45,308 nucleotides of DNA from positions 1 to 45,308 of the forward strand of contig JAPLJI010000085.1 of the NCBI GenBank assembly GCA_026388655.1. The letters are read 5' to 3'. Within the stretch, counting starts at the first letter, position 1, and every line of letters begins with the position of its first letter. The position numbers and the translations under genes are program-made. Source of the stretch: Pseudomonadota bacterium. Its GTDB lineage: Bacteria; Desulfobacterota; JAPLJL01. Positions 25,535-34,329 of this stretch are shown here, in pieces. The notes under the pieces were generated by a model. The model saw nothing but the letters and a program-made list of their open reading frames with translations. It was not told the DNA's origin and did not search any database.

Positions 25535-26056
25535 ATGCCAGAACGCGAGAATCAGGAAAATCCGATACCGCGGTTCGCGGCCGATTGCATGCTGGGCAAA
25601 TTGGCCAAGTGGTTAAGAATTTTGGGATTTGATACCGCATATTCTAATGGCTGGAAGGATCGGGAGCTCCTTTCCCTGGCCCGGGCGGAAGGAAGGGTTC
25701 TGCTCACCCGGGATACCCGCCTTTTCCGCAGGGTCTCCGGTTCCGATCGGGTTATCTTTATCGAGAATGACAGCTTCCGGTCCCAGATCCAGGAGGTGAT
25801 TTCACATTTGAATTTTCTGCCCCCGCCGGAAAGATTCTTCACCCGCTGCAGCTGGTGCAACCATTCCCTGGTTGATTTTCCCCGGGGTGAGGCCCGGGCC
25901 AGGGTTCCGGATTACGTGTTCGAGACCCAGGAGAGCTTTGCCTTCTGCCCGGGATGCGAACGGATATACTGGGGTGGAACCCACCGGAGAATGGCGAAAG
26001 AAATACTGGATAAAATAAGGCTCATCACGGAATGTTGCTCGAAAAACATGGGATAA
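25535..26056 (+). CDS. Mut7-C RNase domain protein with zinc ribbon
   Basis: A 173-residue protein of the Mut7-C (PIN-like) family. The catalytic-type acidic motifs are FAADCMLGKLAKWLRILGFD at about residues 14-33 and LLTRDTRL near 55-62. A C-terminal zinc ribbon is formed by CSWCNHSLVD and CPGCERIYWGGTH. These proteins are presumed ribonucleases; physiological targets are not known. I start at the ATG at 25535, since taaaggg lies upstream and the family motif begins soon after. It stands alone, divergent from the OmpA gene. Confidence 0.87.
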   Translation: MPERENQENPIPRFAADCMLGKLAKWLRILGFDTAYSNGWKDRELLSLARAEGRVLLTRDTRLFRRVSGSDRVIFIENDSFRSQIQEVISHLNFLPPPERFFTRCSWCNHSLVDFPRGEARARVPDYVFETQESFAFCPGCERIYWGGTHRRMAKEILDKIRLITECCSKNMG

Positions 26057-26070
26057 ATGGAAAAATAGCC

Positions 26071-26199
26071 GTCATCCCTGTCCCGCATCAGAGTGCGGGA
26101 TAAACTCCAGCAGGGATCCAGTAAATCCTTGAAAACACTGGATTCCTCCCGCCAAGCCTGTCCCCGCAGGTTTTAAGCGGGGAGCGGGACGGGAATGAC
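26071..26199. repeat. Expanded REP-like repeat (family 1, copy 4)
   Basis: Bounded by gtcatccctgtcccgcatca and gagcgggacgggaatgac. Inside are cagcagggatccagtaaatc and ctggattcctcccgcc, so the basic half-palindromes are kept, but inserted words (tgcgggataaactcc, ccccgcaggttttaagcggg) enlarge it. The 26057-26669 gap holds this and the element at 26352-26552. Confidence 0.75.
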
Positions 26200-26351
26200 T
26201 GAATAGCGTGAATTTGGCTCGTAATAACGAAGGGTTCACCAGGAAAAAGATGGATTGTTCAATAAATCGTTTAATTTATTGATTTTCTTAAACAATATCA
26301 TAATTTCCTATCGTATCGTTGCAACATTCCGTGGTGAGCCATATATATAAC

Positions 26352-26552
26352 AGAGGGTGTTCCGAGTATTTTCATCAAGTTTTTTATATGGACTGCATCC
26401 CGCCCCGGGCGGGATGCGTTGCATTAGTCCCTCCGTTGTCGGGATAAACAAGCTAATGCACTCCATAAAAAAGAACGAGATTAGACCAGATCAAATATTT
26501 TCACTTTTCCCTTTAATTTCAAATGGTTAAATTATTACTCGGAACACCCTCT
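26352..26552. mobile_element. MITE-like element with perfect 17-base terminal inverted repeats
   Basis: The left end agagggtgttccgagta (26352-26368) is the exact reverse complement of the right end (26536-26552). The 201-base interior is AT-rich and codes for nothing. It holds further inverted structure: gcatcccgcccc-gggcgggatgc (about 26395-26417), gcattag ... ctaatgc, and an outer ttttttata-tgga / tccataaaaaa pair. No obvious target duplication is seen. Confidence 0.75.
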
Positions 26553-26669
26553 AATAAACGTTTCTTGTTAAGCATAAAGCAGGTTGGAACCGTCTGACCA
26601 TTTACCCGCCCAAGGGTTTGTATTATATTTTTTGACAATATTTTCGTCATTTAACCGGAGGAACTTTCG

Positions 26670-27659
26670 ATGATTATCCTGATGAAGAAATCGGCCACCG
26701 AAACCGAGATTAAAGCGGTAATTGATAAAATCCGGAAGACCGGATTGGAGCCCCATTTGGATAAGGGGATCTCCACCCTGATCGGGATCCGGGGAGATAC
26801 CGCCCGGCTGGAGGAAAATGAATTCCTCCTGGAAGGAGTCGACCAGGTAAAACGGGTTTCCTCCAAATATAAGGAAGTCAGCCGGGAGTTTCACCCGCAG
26901 AATTCCCTGATCAAGGTGGGAGACGTCACCATCGGGGGAGGAAAGCCGGTGATCATGGCCGGCCCCTGCGCCGTGGAAACCCGGGAGCAGCTCCTGGAAA
27001 GCGCCCGGGGGGTGAAAGCCGCGGGAGCCCAGATCCTCCGGGGCGGGGCTTTCAAACCCCGCACCAGTCCTTACGCTTTCCAGGGCCTGGGGGAGGAAGG
27101 CCTCAAGCTCCTCGCCGAAGCCCGGAAAGAGCTGAAAATCCCCATCGTGACGGAAATCATGAACATCACCCAGATGGATCTTTTCGCCAAATACGACATC
27201 GATTGTTACCAGGTCGGCGCCCGGAATATGCAGAACTTCGACCTGCTTAAGGAACTGGGCAAGATCAAGAAGGCCGTGCTCCTGAAACGCGGCCCCTCCG
27301 CCACGATCGAGGAATTCCTGCTTTCGGCTGAGTACATCCTGAGCTTCGGTAATCCCCGGGTGGTTCTTTGCGAAAGAGGCATCCGCACCTTTGAAACCGC
27401 TTACCGGAATGTCCTGGATCTGAGCGCGGTAGCCATGGTTAAAAACCTGAGCCACCTTCCGATCATCGCCGACCCGAGTCACGCCACCGGGGTCAAGAAG
27501 CTGATTCCCCCGATGAGCCGGGCCGCCCTGGCCGCCGGGGCGGACGGGCTCCTGATCGAGGCGCATATCAACCCCAAAACCGCTCTTTGCGACGCCAGCC
27601 AGCAACTCACGATCAAGGAATTCCAGGACCTGATGGAACAATTAAAGGGCCTGATGTAA
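26670..27659 (+). CDS. aroF: 3-deoxy-7-phosphoheptulonate synthase (DAHP synthase)
   Basis: A 329-residue enzyme that starts the shikimate pathway by joining PEP and erythrose-4-phosphate. The N-terminal 75 residues are the ferredoxin-like regulatory domain found in the Thermotoga-type (I-beta) enzymes. The barrel begins at [10 protein letters not shown] near 94. Family motifs are [43 protein letters not shown] and [10 protein letters not shown]. The acidic metal-site end is [20 protein letters not shown]. An ATG at 26670 has accggagg upstream. It is separated from the other aro genes here and is on the opposite strand. Confidence 0.95.
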   Translation: MIILMKKSATETEIKAVIDKIRKTGLEPHLDKGISTLIGIRGDTARLEENEFLLEGVDQVKRVSSKYKEVSREFHPQNSLIKVGDVTIGGGKPVIMAGPCAVETREQLLESARGVKAAGAQILRGGAFKPRTSPYAFQGLGEEGLKLLAEARKELKIPIVTEIMNITQMDLFAKYDIDCYQVGARNMQNFDLLKELGKIKKAVLLKRGPSATIEEFLLSAEYILSFGNPRVVLCERGIRTFETAYRNVLDLSAVAMVKNLSHLPIIADPSHATGVKKLIPPMSRAALAAGADGLLIEAHINPKTALCDASQQLTIKEFQDLMEQLKGLM

Positions 27660-27666
27660 TGGGGGG

Positions 27667-28308
27667 ATGACCCTTCCGGGGATTTTTTTCAGCGCCTTCG
27701 TAATCGGACTTTCCGGGGCCATGGTCCCCGGGCCGGTCCTGGTTTACGCCATCACCTCGAGTTCCAAGCGGGGTTTCTGGGCCGGTCCCCTCCTCGTCCT
27801 GGGGCACGGAATCCTGGAGGGTCTGCTCCTGGTTCTCCTCGTCCTGGGTTTCGCCAAATTCCTCAGTCATGATCTTTTCAACGGGATAATCGCCCTGGCC
27901 GGAGCGGTCGTGCTTACGATAATGGGGATCGGGATGATCCGGGAGGCCAGAACCGCCAGTCTCAATCTTGAAACCGATGCCAAGATCTCTTCCCTCCACC
28001 CGGTCCCGGCCGGGATCCTGACCTCCATCTCCAATCCTTACTGGATCATCTGGTGGGCCACGATCGGGCTCAACTTCGTCTCACTGTCCCGCGCCCATGG
28101 AAACCTGGGAATCCTGACTTTTTTTTCCGGACACATCCTGTCGGATCTTTCCTGGTACAGCCTGATTTCGGCTCTGGTTACCTTCGGGCGCAAGCTGATC
28201 AGCGACCCGATTTACCGGGGAATCCTGGTCGGTTGCGCCCTGGCCCTCATTGGTTTCGGAGCATATTTCGGCCTGGCGGGAATCAATCTCCTGTTTCTGA
28301 AATATTAA
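27667..28308 (+). CDS. LysE/RhtB family exporter
   Basis: A 213-residue inner-membrane protein with about six hydrophobic segments. GAMVPGPVLVYAITSSSKRGFWAG near residues 18-41 is the family's conserved P-G-P region and loop. NPYWIIWWATIG near 122 matches its second conserved region (SNPK-x-x-xF). LysE-type proteins export amino acids or related solutes. It starts seven bases after aroF, so the pair is probably co-transcribed, but I cannot say if an aromatic compound is the substrate. Confidence 0.85.
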   Translation: MTLPGIFFSAFVIGLSGAMVPGPVLVYAITSSSKRGFWAGPLLVLGHGILEGLLLVLLVLGFAKFLSHDLFNGIIALAGAVVLTIMGIGMIREARTASLNLETDAKISSLHPVPAGILTSISNPYWIIWWATIGLNFVSLSRAHGNLGILTFFSGHILSDLSWYSLISALVTFGRKLISDPIYRGILVGCALALIGFGAYFGLAGINLLFLKY

Positions 28309-28359
28309 CCCTTTCTTTATTTTTTCCGTTGTGTTATAAACTTCCGATAAAAATAGATA

Positions 28360-29427
28360 ATGAAATCTTGGATCGTCCTTAAAGATGGAACTGCATTCGC
28401 AGGGGTTAACCATAACCTCCCCGGAAAGGCTTTTGGGGAGGTTGTTTTTTATACGGGGGTGGTCGGCTACCAGGAAACTCTGACCAACCCGGTTTACGCC
28501 GGCCAGATCCTGACCCTCACCTATCCCCTGATCGGCAATTGCGGCGTCAATGATGAAGATCCCGAGTCTCCCCGGGCCTGGCCCCGGGCCCTGGTCGTGC
28601 GGGACCTCTCCCCGATCCACAGCAATTTCCGGGCCCAGAACAGTTTTGACGAATTCCTGGAAAAACACCGGATCGTTTGCATCAAAGACGTTGATACCCG
28701 GGCCCTCACTATCCACCTGCGCGAGCACGGGGAAATGACCGGGATCGTGGGCACCGACGGCTCCGACCCGGAAAAATTGAAACAGGAGCTGTCCCAATCG
28801 GCCTCTCCCTATGCCCAGAATCTGGCGGCCGAAACCGGGTCCAGGGAAATCCGGGAGGAAAAAGCCTCCGGCAAATATAAAATCGCCATTGTCGATTTCG
28901 GGGTTCAGAAATCCCTGCTCGGGCAGCTCCTGGATCTGGGAGCCACCTGGATTTGTTATCCGCCCGGTTCCGGCCCGGAAAAGATCCTCGAAAAAAATCC
29001 CGACGGTATTCTCCTCAGCAGCGGCCCGGGCGACCCGGAAAAACTTCCCGAGTCGGTGAAAAACGTGCGCGCGCTCCTCGGGAAGAAACCCATCCTCGGG
29101 ATCGGCCTCGGCCACCAGCTCCTGGCCCTGGCGGGCGGCGCCCGCACTTTCCGGATGAAACTCGGGCACCGGGGGGTTAATTACCCGGTGGTGGAAACCG
29201 GGAAAAAACAATCCCTGATCACCTCCCAGCATCACAGCTTCTGCGTAGACGCCCAGTCCCTGCCCCGAAACCTGGCCGTTACCCACACCCACCTGAACGA
29301 CAAAACCATCGAGGGAATCGCCTTCACCGACAAGCCGGCTCTCTCGATCCAGTTCTTCCCCACCCGGGATGAATATTATCGTCCAAACCCCTGCCTGCAG
29401 AAATTCCTAGAGCTCTGCAAGGGATAG
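28360..29427 (+). CDS. carA: Carbamoyl-phosphate synthase small subunit with a dead glutaminase site
   Basis: A 355-residue protein with the full CarA architecture: N-terminal CPSase domain ([20 protein letters not shown]) and class I glutamine amidotransferase domain ([13 protein letters not shown], then [16 protein letters not shown]). The nucleophile Cys of G-x-CLGHQ is Gly249. The catalytic His and Glu of the family's HPE are Phe333 and Thr335 (QFFPT). Asn and Gly of the glutamine pocket (NHGF) are His291 and Ser293 (QHHSF). All three catalytic residues are therefore lost while the fold and the frame are intact. It likely keeps a structural role in CarAB with free ammonia as the nitrogen donor. 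It starts with an ATG at 28360 and is 4 bases from carB. Confidence 0.92.
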   Translation: MKSWIVLKDGTAFAGVNHNLPGKAFGEVVFYTGVVGYQETLTNPVYAGQILTLTYPLIGNCGVNDEDPESPRAWPRALVVRDLSPIHSNFRAQNSFDEFLEKHRIVCIKDVDTRALTIHLREHGEMTGIVGTDGSDPEKLKQELSQSASPYAQNLAAETGSREIREEKASGKYKIAIVDFGVQKSLLGQLLDLGATWICYPPGSGPEKILEKNPDGILLSSGPGDPEKLPESVKNVRALLGKKPILGIGLGHQLLALAGGARTFRMKLGHRGVNYPVVETGKKQSLITSQHHSFCVDAQSLPRNLAVTHTHLNDKTIEGIAFTDKPALSIQFFPTRDEYYRPNPCLQKFLELCKG

Positions 29428-29431
29428 CGCC

Positions 29432-32400
29432 ATGCCTAAGCGCAATGACATTCATAAAATTCTGATTATCGGCTCCGGCCCGATCATCATCGGCCAGGCC
29501 TGCGAATTTGATTATTCCGGTTCCCAGGCCTGCAAGGCTTTAAGAGAGGAAGGCTACGAGATCGTCCTGATCAACTCGAACCCGGCCACGATCATGACCG
29601 ACCCGCGAATGGCCGACCGCACCTATATCGAGCCTATCACCCCCGAGATGGTGGAAAAAATTATCGCCCGGGAGCGGCCGGACGCCATCCTTCCCACCCT
29701 GGGCGGACAGACCGGCTTGAACCTCGCGGTCTTCCTGGCCCGCGAGGGGGTCTTCGACCGTTACGGAGTGGAAGTGCTCGGGGCCAGCGCCGAGGCGATC
29801 AGCCGGGCCGAAGACCGCGAGCTCTTCCGCGACGCCATGCAGGAGATCGGGCTGAAGGTGCCCAAGAGCGGAATCGCCCGTTCCCTGGAAGAGGGAATCA
29901 AAATCGCCCAGGAAATCGGTCTGCCGACCATCATCCGCCCGGCTTTTACCTTGGGCGGCTGGGGCGGCTCGATCGTGTACAACGCCCAGGAGCTTGAGCC
30001 CGCCCTGAATAAGGGTTTAAACATCAGCCCGATTCACCAGGTCCTGATCGAGCAATCGGTCCTGGGCTGGAAAGAAATTGAATTCGAGGTCCTCCGGGAT
30101 TCGGTGGACAACGTCATCATCATCACCTCGATGGAAAACGTGGATCCGATGGGGGTGCACACCGGGGATTCCACGGTGGTGGCTCCTTCCCAGACCCTGA
30201 CCGCGAAGGAATACATGGAATACGTCAATTATTCCAAGCGGATCATCCGCAAAATCGGGATCACCGGAGGGGGGGCCAATATCCAGTTCGCCGGCAACCC
30301 CGATAACGGCGAAATCGTGATCATCGAGGTCAACCCCCGGCTCTCCCGCAGCTCGGCCCTGGCTTCCAAAGCCACGGGTTTCCCGATCGCCCGGGTGGCC
30401 ACCAAGCTGGCGGTTGGTCTCACCCTGGACGAGGTCATGAACGACGTCACCGGCATCACCAAGGCCTTCTTTGAACCCACGGTGGATTACTGTGTCTTTA
30501 AAATCGCCCGCTTCACTTTCGAGAAATTTCCCCAGGCCGATCCCGTCCTGAATACCGCCATGAAATCCGTGGGTGAGGCTATGGCCATCGGACGCAATTT
30601 CAAGGAATCCCTGCAGAAGGGAATCCGGTCCCTGGAGATCAGTCGTTACGGTTTCGGTTTCGACGGCAAGGACGTCGACCCCGAAAGCATCGATCAGGTC
30701 AAGCTCCGGGAAAAACTCATCGTTCCCAACGCCGATCGTTTCTTTTATATTAAGACCGCGTTAGAAAAGGGGATGTCCGTGGAGGAAATCAGCAACCTTT
30801 CCAAGATTGACCGCTGGTTCATATATCAAATGGAGGAAATCGTGGACCTAGCCAAGGAGATCGGCGCTCACCGGGGCCAAGAACTCAATTCCGTCCCCCG
30901 GGAAATCCTGCACCGGGCCAAGCGCGACGGGTTTTCGGATATCCAACTCGCTTATCTATTGGGTCGAAAAGAAGATGAGATCTTCCAGCTCCGGCAGGAA
31001 TTGGAGATCCGCCCGGTCTACAAGCTTCTGGACACCTGCGCCGGGGAATTCCGCGCCGAGCATCCCTATTTCTATTCCAGCTACGATCAGAAAGACGAAA
31101 ACCGGGCCAGCGGAAAGCCCAAGGTCATCGTCCTCGGGGGCGGTCCCAACCGGATCGGCCAGGGAATCGAATTCGACTATTGCTGCGTGCACGCCTCCTA
31201 TGCGATCCAGGAACTCGGGTATGAATCCATCATCATCAACTCCAACCCGGAAACCGTCAGTACCGACTACGACACCTCCACCCGGCTCTACTTCGAACCC
31301 CTGACCCGGGAGGATGTTCTCGCCGTGGTGGCGGTCGAAAAACCCCTCGGGGTAATCGTTCAGCTCGGCGGCCAGACTCCCCTGAACCTGGCCGTGCCCC
31401 TGGAAAAAGCGGGGGTGAAAATCCTCGGGACCACGCCCGACTCCATCGACCGGGCCGAGGACCGGGAGCGTTTCCGGGCCCTCCTGAAAAAACTGAACCT
31501 CTTCCAGGCCCCCAATGCCTCGGCTTTTTCATTCGAGGAAGCCAAGGGGATCGCCAAGGAAATCGGCTACCCGGTGATCGTCCGGCCCTCCTACGTCCTG
31601 GGCGGGCGGGCGATGGAAATCGTTTATGATGACAAGGAACTCGAGAAGTTCATGCAGCTCGCCATCAAGGTTACCCCGGAGCACCCGGTGCTGGTGGATA
31701 AATTTCTGGATGACGCCATCGAGGTGGACGTGGACGCCATTGCGGACGGCGGAACCGTGGTCATCGCCGGGATCATGGAGCACATCGAGGAGGCCGGGGT
31801 CCACTCGGGGGACGCGGCCATGTCCCTTCCCCCCTACTCCCTGGGTCGGAAGATCGTCAACCAGATCCGCGAGCAGACCGTTGCCCTGGCTCTGGAGCTA
31901 CAGGTTAAAGGTCTGATGAACGTCCAGTTCGCGGTCAAGGATAATCTCATCTATGTCCTCGAGGTCAACCCCCGGGCTTCCCGGACCGTCCCCTTCATCA
32001 GCAAGGCGATCGGGGTCTCCCTGGCCAACCTCGCCACCATGGTCATGTGCGGGAAGACCCTGAAAGAACTGAAATTCACTAAGGAAGTGAAGATCGATCA
32101 CGTGGCCGTGAAGGAATCCGTCTTCCCCTTCATCCGTTTCGCCGGGGTGGACACCATCCTGGGACCGGAAATGAAATCCACCGGCGAGGTCATGGGGATC
32201 GACTCTACCTTCGAAATGGCCTATGCCAAGAGCCAGATCGCGGCCGGGACCAACCTGCCGCTTTCCGGCAATGTTTTTATCAGCCTGCGGGACAAGGATA
32301 AGCGCCCGATGATTTCCGTCGCCAAGCGCCTCTCCGATCTGGGATTCCAGATCCTGGCCACAGAAGGCACCGCCGAGATTGTCCGGATTAACGATAGCCC

Positions 32401-32674
32401 GGTCAAAGGGGTTTTAAAGGTTTCCGAAGGCCGTCCCAACATTACCGATTACATCAAGAACCGGGAAGTGCACCTGATTATTAACACCCCGAGCGGGAAA
32501 ACCCCCAAGCAGGACGAAGTCGCCATCCGCACCAACGCGATCGCCTATAGTATTCCCCTGATCACCACCACCGCCGGGGCCGCCGTGGCCGTGGGAGCGA
32601 TCGAGGCCATGCGCAAAAAAGGCATCACCGTCAAGACCATCCAGGAATACCACGCCGAAATCCAGAAAACGTAA
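29432..32674 (+). CDS. carB: Carbamoyl-phosphate synthase large subunit
   Basis: A 1080-residue synthetase that makes carbamoyl phosphate from bicarbonate, ammonia and two ATP for arginine and pyrimidines. It has two homologous ATP-grasp halves: [20 protein letters not shown] near residue 18 and [20 protein letters not shown] near 575. ATP-binding motifs GGWGGSIVY and GGRAMEIVY are both present, as are [18 protein letters not shown] and [18 protein letters not shown]. The C-terminal allosteric MGS domain runs from about 935. All catalytic segments look normal, unlike the small subunit. It is transcribed with carA. Confidence 0.96.
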   Translation: MPKRNDIHKILIIGSGPIIIGQACEFDYSGSQACKALREEGYEIVLINSNPATIMTDPRMADRTYIEPITPEMVEKIIARERPDAILPTLGGQTGLNLAVFLAREGVFDRYGVEVLGASAEAISRAEDRELFRDAMQEIGLKVPKSGIARSLEEGIKIAQEIGLPTIIRPAFTLGGWGGSIVYNAQELEPALNKGLNISPIHQVLIEQSVLGWKEIEFEVLRDSVDNVIIITSMENVDPMGVHTGDSTVVAPSQTLTAKEYMEYVNYSKRIIRKIGITGGGANIQFAGNPDNGEIVIIEVNPRLSRSSALASKATGFPIARVATKLAVGLTLDEVMNDVTGITKAFFEPTVDYCVFKIARFTFEKFPQADPVLNTAMKSVGEAMAIGRNFKESLQKGIRSLEISRYGFGFDGKDVDPESIDQVKLREKLIVPNADRFFYIKTALEKGMSVEEISNLSKIDRWFIYQMEEIVDLAKEIGAHRGQELNSVPREILHRAKRDGFSDIQLAYLLGRKEDEIFQLRQELEIRPVYKLLDTCAGEFRAEHPYFYSSYDQKDENRASGKPKVIVLGGGPNRIGQGIEFDYCCVHASYAIQELGYESIIINSNPETVSTDYDTSTRLYFEPLTREDVLAVVAVEKPLGVIVQLGGQTPLNLAVPLEKAGVKILGTTPDSIDRAEDRERFRALLKKLNLFQAPNASAFSFEEAKGIAKEIGYPVIVRPSYVLGGRAMEIVYDDKELEKFMQLAIKVTPEHPVLVDKFLDDAIEVDVDAIADGGTVVIAGIMEHIEEAGVHSGDAAMSLPPYSLGRKIVNQIREQTVALALELQVKGLMNVQFAVKDNLIYVLEVNPRASRTVPFISKAIGVSLANLATMVMCGKTLKELKFTKEVKIDHVAVKESVFPFIRFAGVDTILGPEMKSTGEVMGIDSTFEMAYAKSQIAAGTNLPLSGNVFISLRDKDKRPMISVAKRLSDLGFQILATEGTAEIVRINDSPVKGVLKVSEGRPNITDYIKNREVHLIINTPSGKTPKQDEVAIRTNAIAYSIPLITTTAGAAVAVGAIEAMRKKGITVKTIQEYHAEIQKT

Positions 32675-32800
32675 AAGTCTATCTGGTCTATCTGGTTAAC
32701 TCGAAACTAGCTTGTCCTGAGCTCAGTCGAAGGGAAACCAGAAACTAGAAACTGTTTTTTGGACATTCCGCATTCCGCATTTTTTAATAAGAAGATATTT

Positions 32801-33250
32801 ATGAAGATCCAAAAAGACTTGCTTCCCCCCTGCGGGCTTTATTGCGGGGTTTGCGGGATCCTGATCGCCGATCGGGATAAAAACCTTAAATTCAAAGAAA
32901 GGTTAGCCACGGTTTACAACCTGCCCGTGGAGGAGATTCAATGCCGGGGGTGCCTCTCGGACCAGGTATTTACCTACTGCCAGGTCTGTCTCATCAAGGA
33001 TTGCACCAAACAGAAAGGATATGAGGGTTGCCACCAGTGTCAGGATTTTCCCTGCGAGCACATTGATAATTTCCCCCTGCCGGTAGGCAAGAAGGTGATC
33101 CTGCGCGTGGTGCCGAGGTGGCGTGAGATCGGAACCGAAAAAGTAATTGAGGAAGAAGAGAAACGATATGTTTGCCCCGGATGCGGGTACAAGCTATTCC
33201 GCGGCGCCAAAACCTGCCGGAACTGCAAAAAACCGGTGGACGCGGATTAG
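32801..33250 (+). CDS. DUF3795-type cysteine-rich protein with C-terminal zinc ribbon
   Basis: A 149-residue small protein. CGLYCGVCGI near residue 10 and GCHQCQDFPCEHIDNFP near 73-90 are the hallmark of DUF3795 proteins, with further cysteines at CRGC and CQVC in between. A separate zinc ribbon, CPGCGYKLFRGAKTCRNC, closes the protein. About 13 cysteines imply metal binding, zinc or iron-sulfur. Function is unknown for the family. I use the ATG at 32801, since the upstream extension to 32759 would be word-repeat DNA. Confidence 0.82.
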   Translation: MKIQKDLLPPCGLYCGVCGILIADRDKNLKFKERLATVYNLPVEEIQCRGCLSDQVFTYCQVCLIKDCTKQKGYEGCHQCQDFPCEHIDNFPLPVGKKVILRVVPRWREIGTEKVIEEEEKRYVCPGCGYKLFRGAKTCRNCKKPVDAD

Positions 33251-33317
33251 ATTTAAAAACCTGCTTTTACCTACTTGTCAATCATAGGTCAGAATCTCTA
33301 CCAAAATTGTAAAGTTC

Positions 33318-33581
33318 TAACCGACATATTTGGTATATTCGAGGCCGTTGCAAAAAGCTTTTTCTGTCATTCTGAGCCCCGTCAATAGCGGGGCGAAGAA
33401 TCTCTCTTCCGTCTGAGAAATCCGAAAAACCAGATCCTTCGCTTGCGTTTATCCTGAGCCCACCCATTAGATTCTTAGCTTCGCTCAGAATGACAGAGGG
33501 CGAAGGACTCAGGCGCCGCCCTGAATGAAATGAAGGAATGACATATCGAGGGTTTTGCAACGGTCTCATATTTGTCGGTTA
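33318..33581. repeat. Composite element with inverted ends enclosing a REP unit
   Basis: The left arm begins taaccgaca and contains ccgttgcaaaa (33345-33355). The right arm holds ttttgcaacgg (33553-33563) and ends tgtcggtta. Both words are exact inverted matches. Between them lies a gtcattctgagc...cagaatgacag unit (33368-33506). Confidence 0.7.
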
Positions 33582-33824
33582 TCAGAAGACAATATTGGAA
33601 TTCATCGACGGTATGAATATGGGCAAGCTTTTTGCCTTCGCGGGAGCTCACGAGGGGTTCATCCTGAAGTGATTCACCCTGAAGGGCTCCCCTACGAAAG
33701 AATTATTCGTTGTAAGGATTTCGTCAAGACACTTCGCTAGATTCTTCGGTCGCGGAGTTTACACTGAACGAAGTGAATGTGCTCCCTCAGAATGACAGTG
33801 ATTTAAACAAGGAGAAGCCCAACC

Positions 33825-33938
33825 CCTCCGTTGTCGGGATAAATAAATTGGGCAACGATATAGGAATGAATGGATTGAATAGGGAGGGGAAAATGCTTTT
33901 TGTGTGGTTTGCCGATTTATTTATCCCGACATTGGAGG
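33825..33938. repeat. Imperfect inverted repeat, 23-base arms
   Basis: The arm at 33825-33847 (cctccgttgtcgggataaat then aaa) pairs with 33916-33938, 21 of 23 positions matching. Twenty bases of the left arm (33824-33843) also occur at 26429-26448 inside the MITE-like element. Confidence 0.7.
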
Positions 33939-33984
33939 AACCTGTCCCGAAGCATTAGGGATCGGCGGGTCGGCTTAATGCTTC

Positions 33985-34329
33985 TTATTTTATTTCCACC
34001 CGGGCCAGGCTGGTTTTTCCCCGGGAAGCGGCGCCGCGGCTTTTCGCCCGGCGGGACCGCACGTTTTTTTTCCGCGGGCGGCCGGAATTTTGGGGTCCCC
34101 GGGCCACCACTTCCTCCAGGGTAATTAAAAAATCCCGCAAAGAATCCAGGGTTCTGACCAGCGATTCACAGGCCGGGTTTTCCGACTTATTCTCCAGGGT
34201 TTGGCTGGCCAGGCCGACCAGGCCCACCACCCCTTTTAAAACCTCCTCCTGGGCGCGGAAAAAATGCTCTTGGATTTCCCGTAAATCCTGGACTTGGTCG
34301 CGTTCCGCCTGTTTCCGGGCCGGGCTCAT
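33985..34329 (-). CDS. Small helical protein with a basic tail, unrecognised
   Basis: A 114-residue protein of unknown family. Residues 1-80 are helical and leucine-rich (VQDLREIQEHFFRAQEEVLKG, then LVRTLDSLRDFLITLEEVV), compatible with a coiled coil or helical bundle. The last 35 residues are strongly basic with Arg/Lys/Ser (RPRKKNVRSRRAKSRGAASRG), suggesting contact with nucleic acid or membrane phosphate. Its ATG overlaps the stop of the ArsA-like gene (ATGA), so the two are translationally coupled. A partner role for the ATPase is inferred only from that coupling. Confidence 0.7.
   Translation of the reverse strand: MSPARKQAERDQVQDLREIQEHFFRAQEEVLKGVVGLVGLASQTLENKSENPACESLVRTLDSLRDFLITLEEVVARGPQNSGRPRKKNVRSRRAKSRGAASRGKTSLARVEIK

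Larger units (their letters stand above)
33251..33984. other. Repeat-packed intergenic region of about 730 bases
   Basis: No gene is supported; short open frames have no codon signal. It holds a 264-base element with inverted ends (33318-33581), a REP-like gtcattctgagc / cagaatgac unit inside it, another partial copy near 33740-33800 and an inverted repeat pair at 33825-33847 / 33916-33938. Confidence 0.7.

Noticed and set aside
33555-33958. Two small open frames of 61 codons
   Set aside because: They lie in repeat DNA, have no ribosome binding site and overlap inverted repeats.
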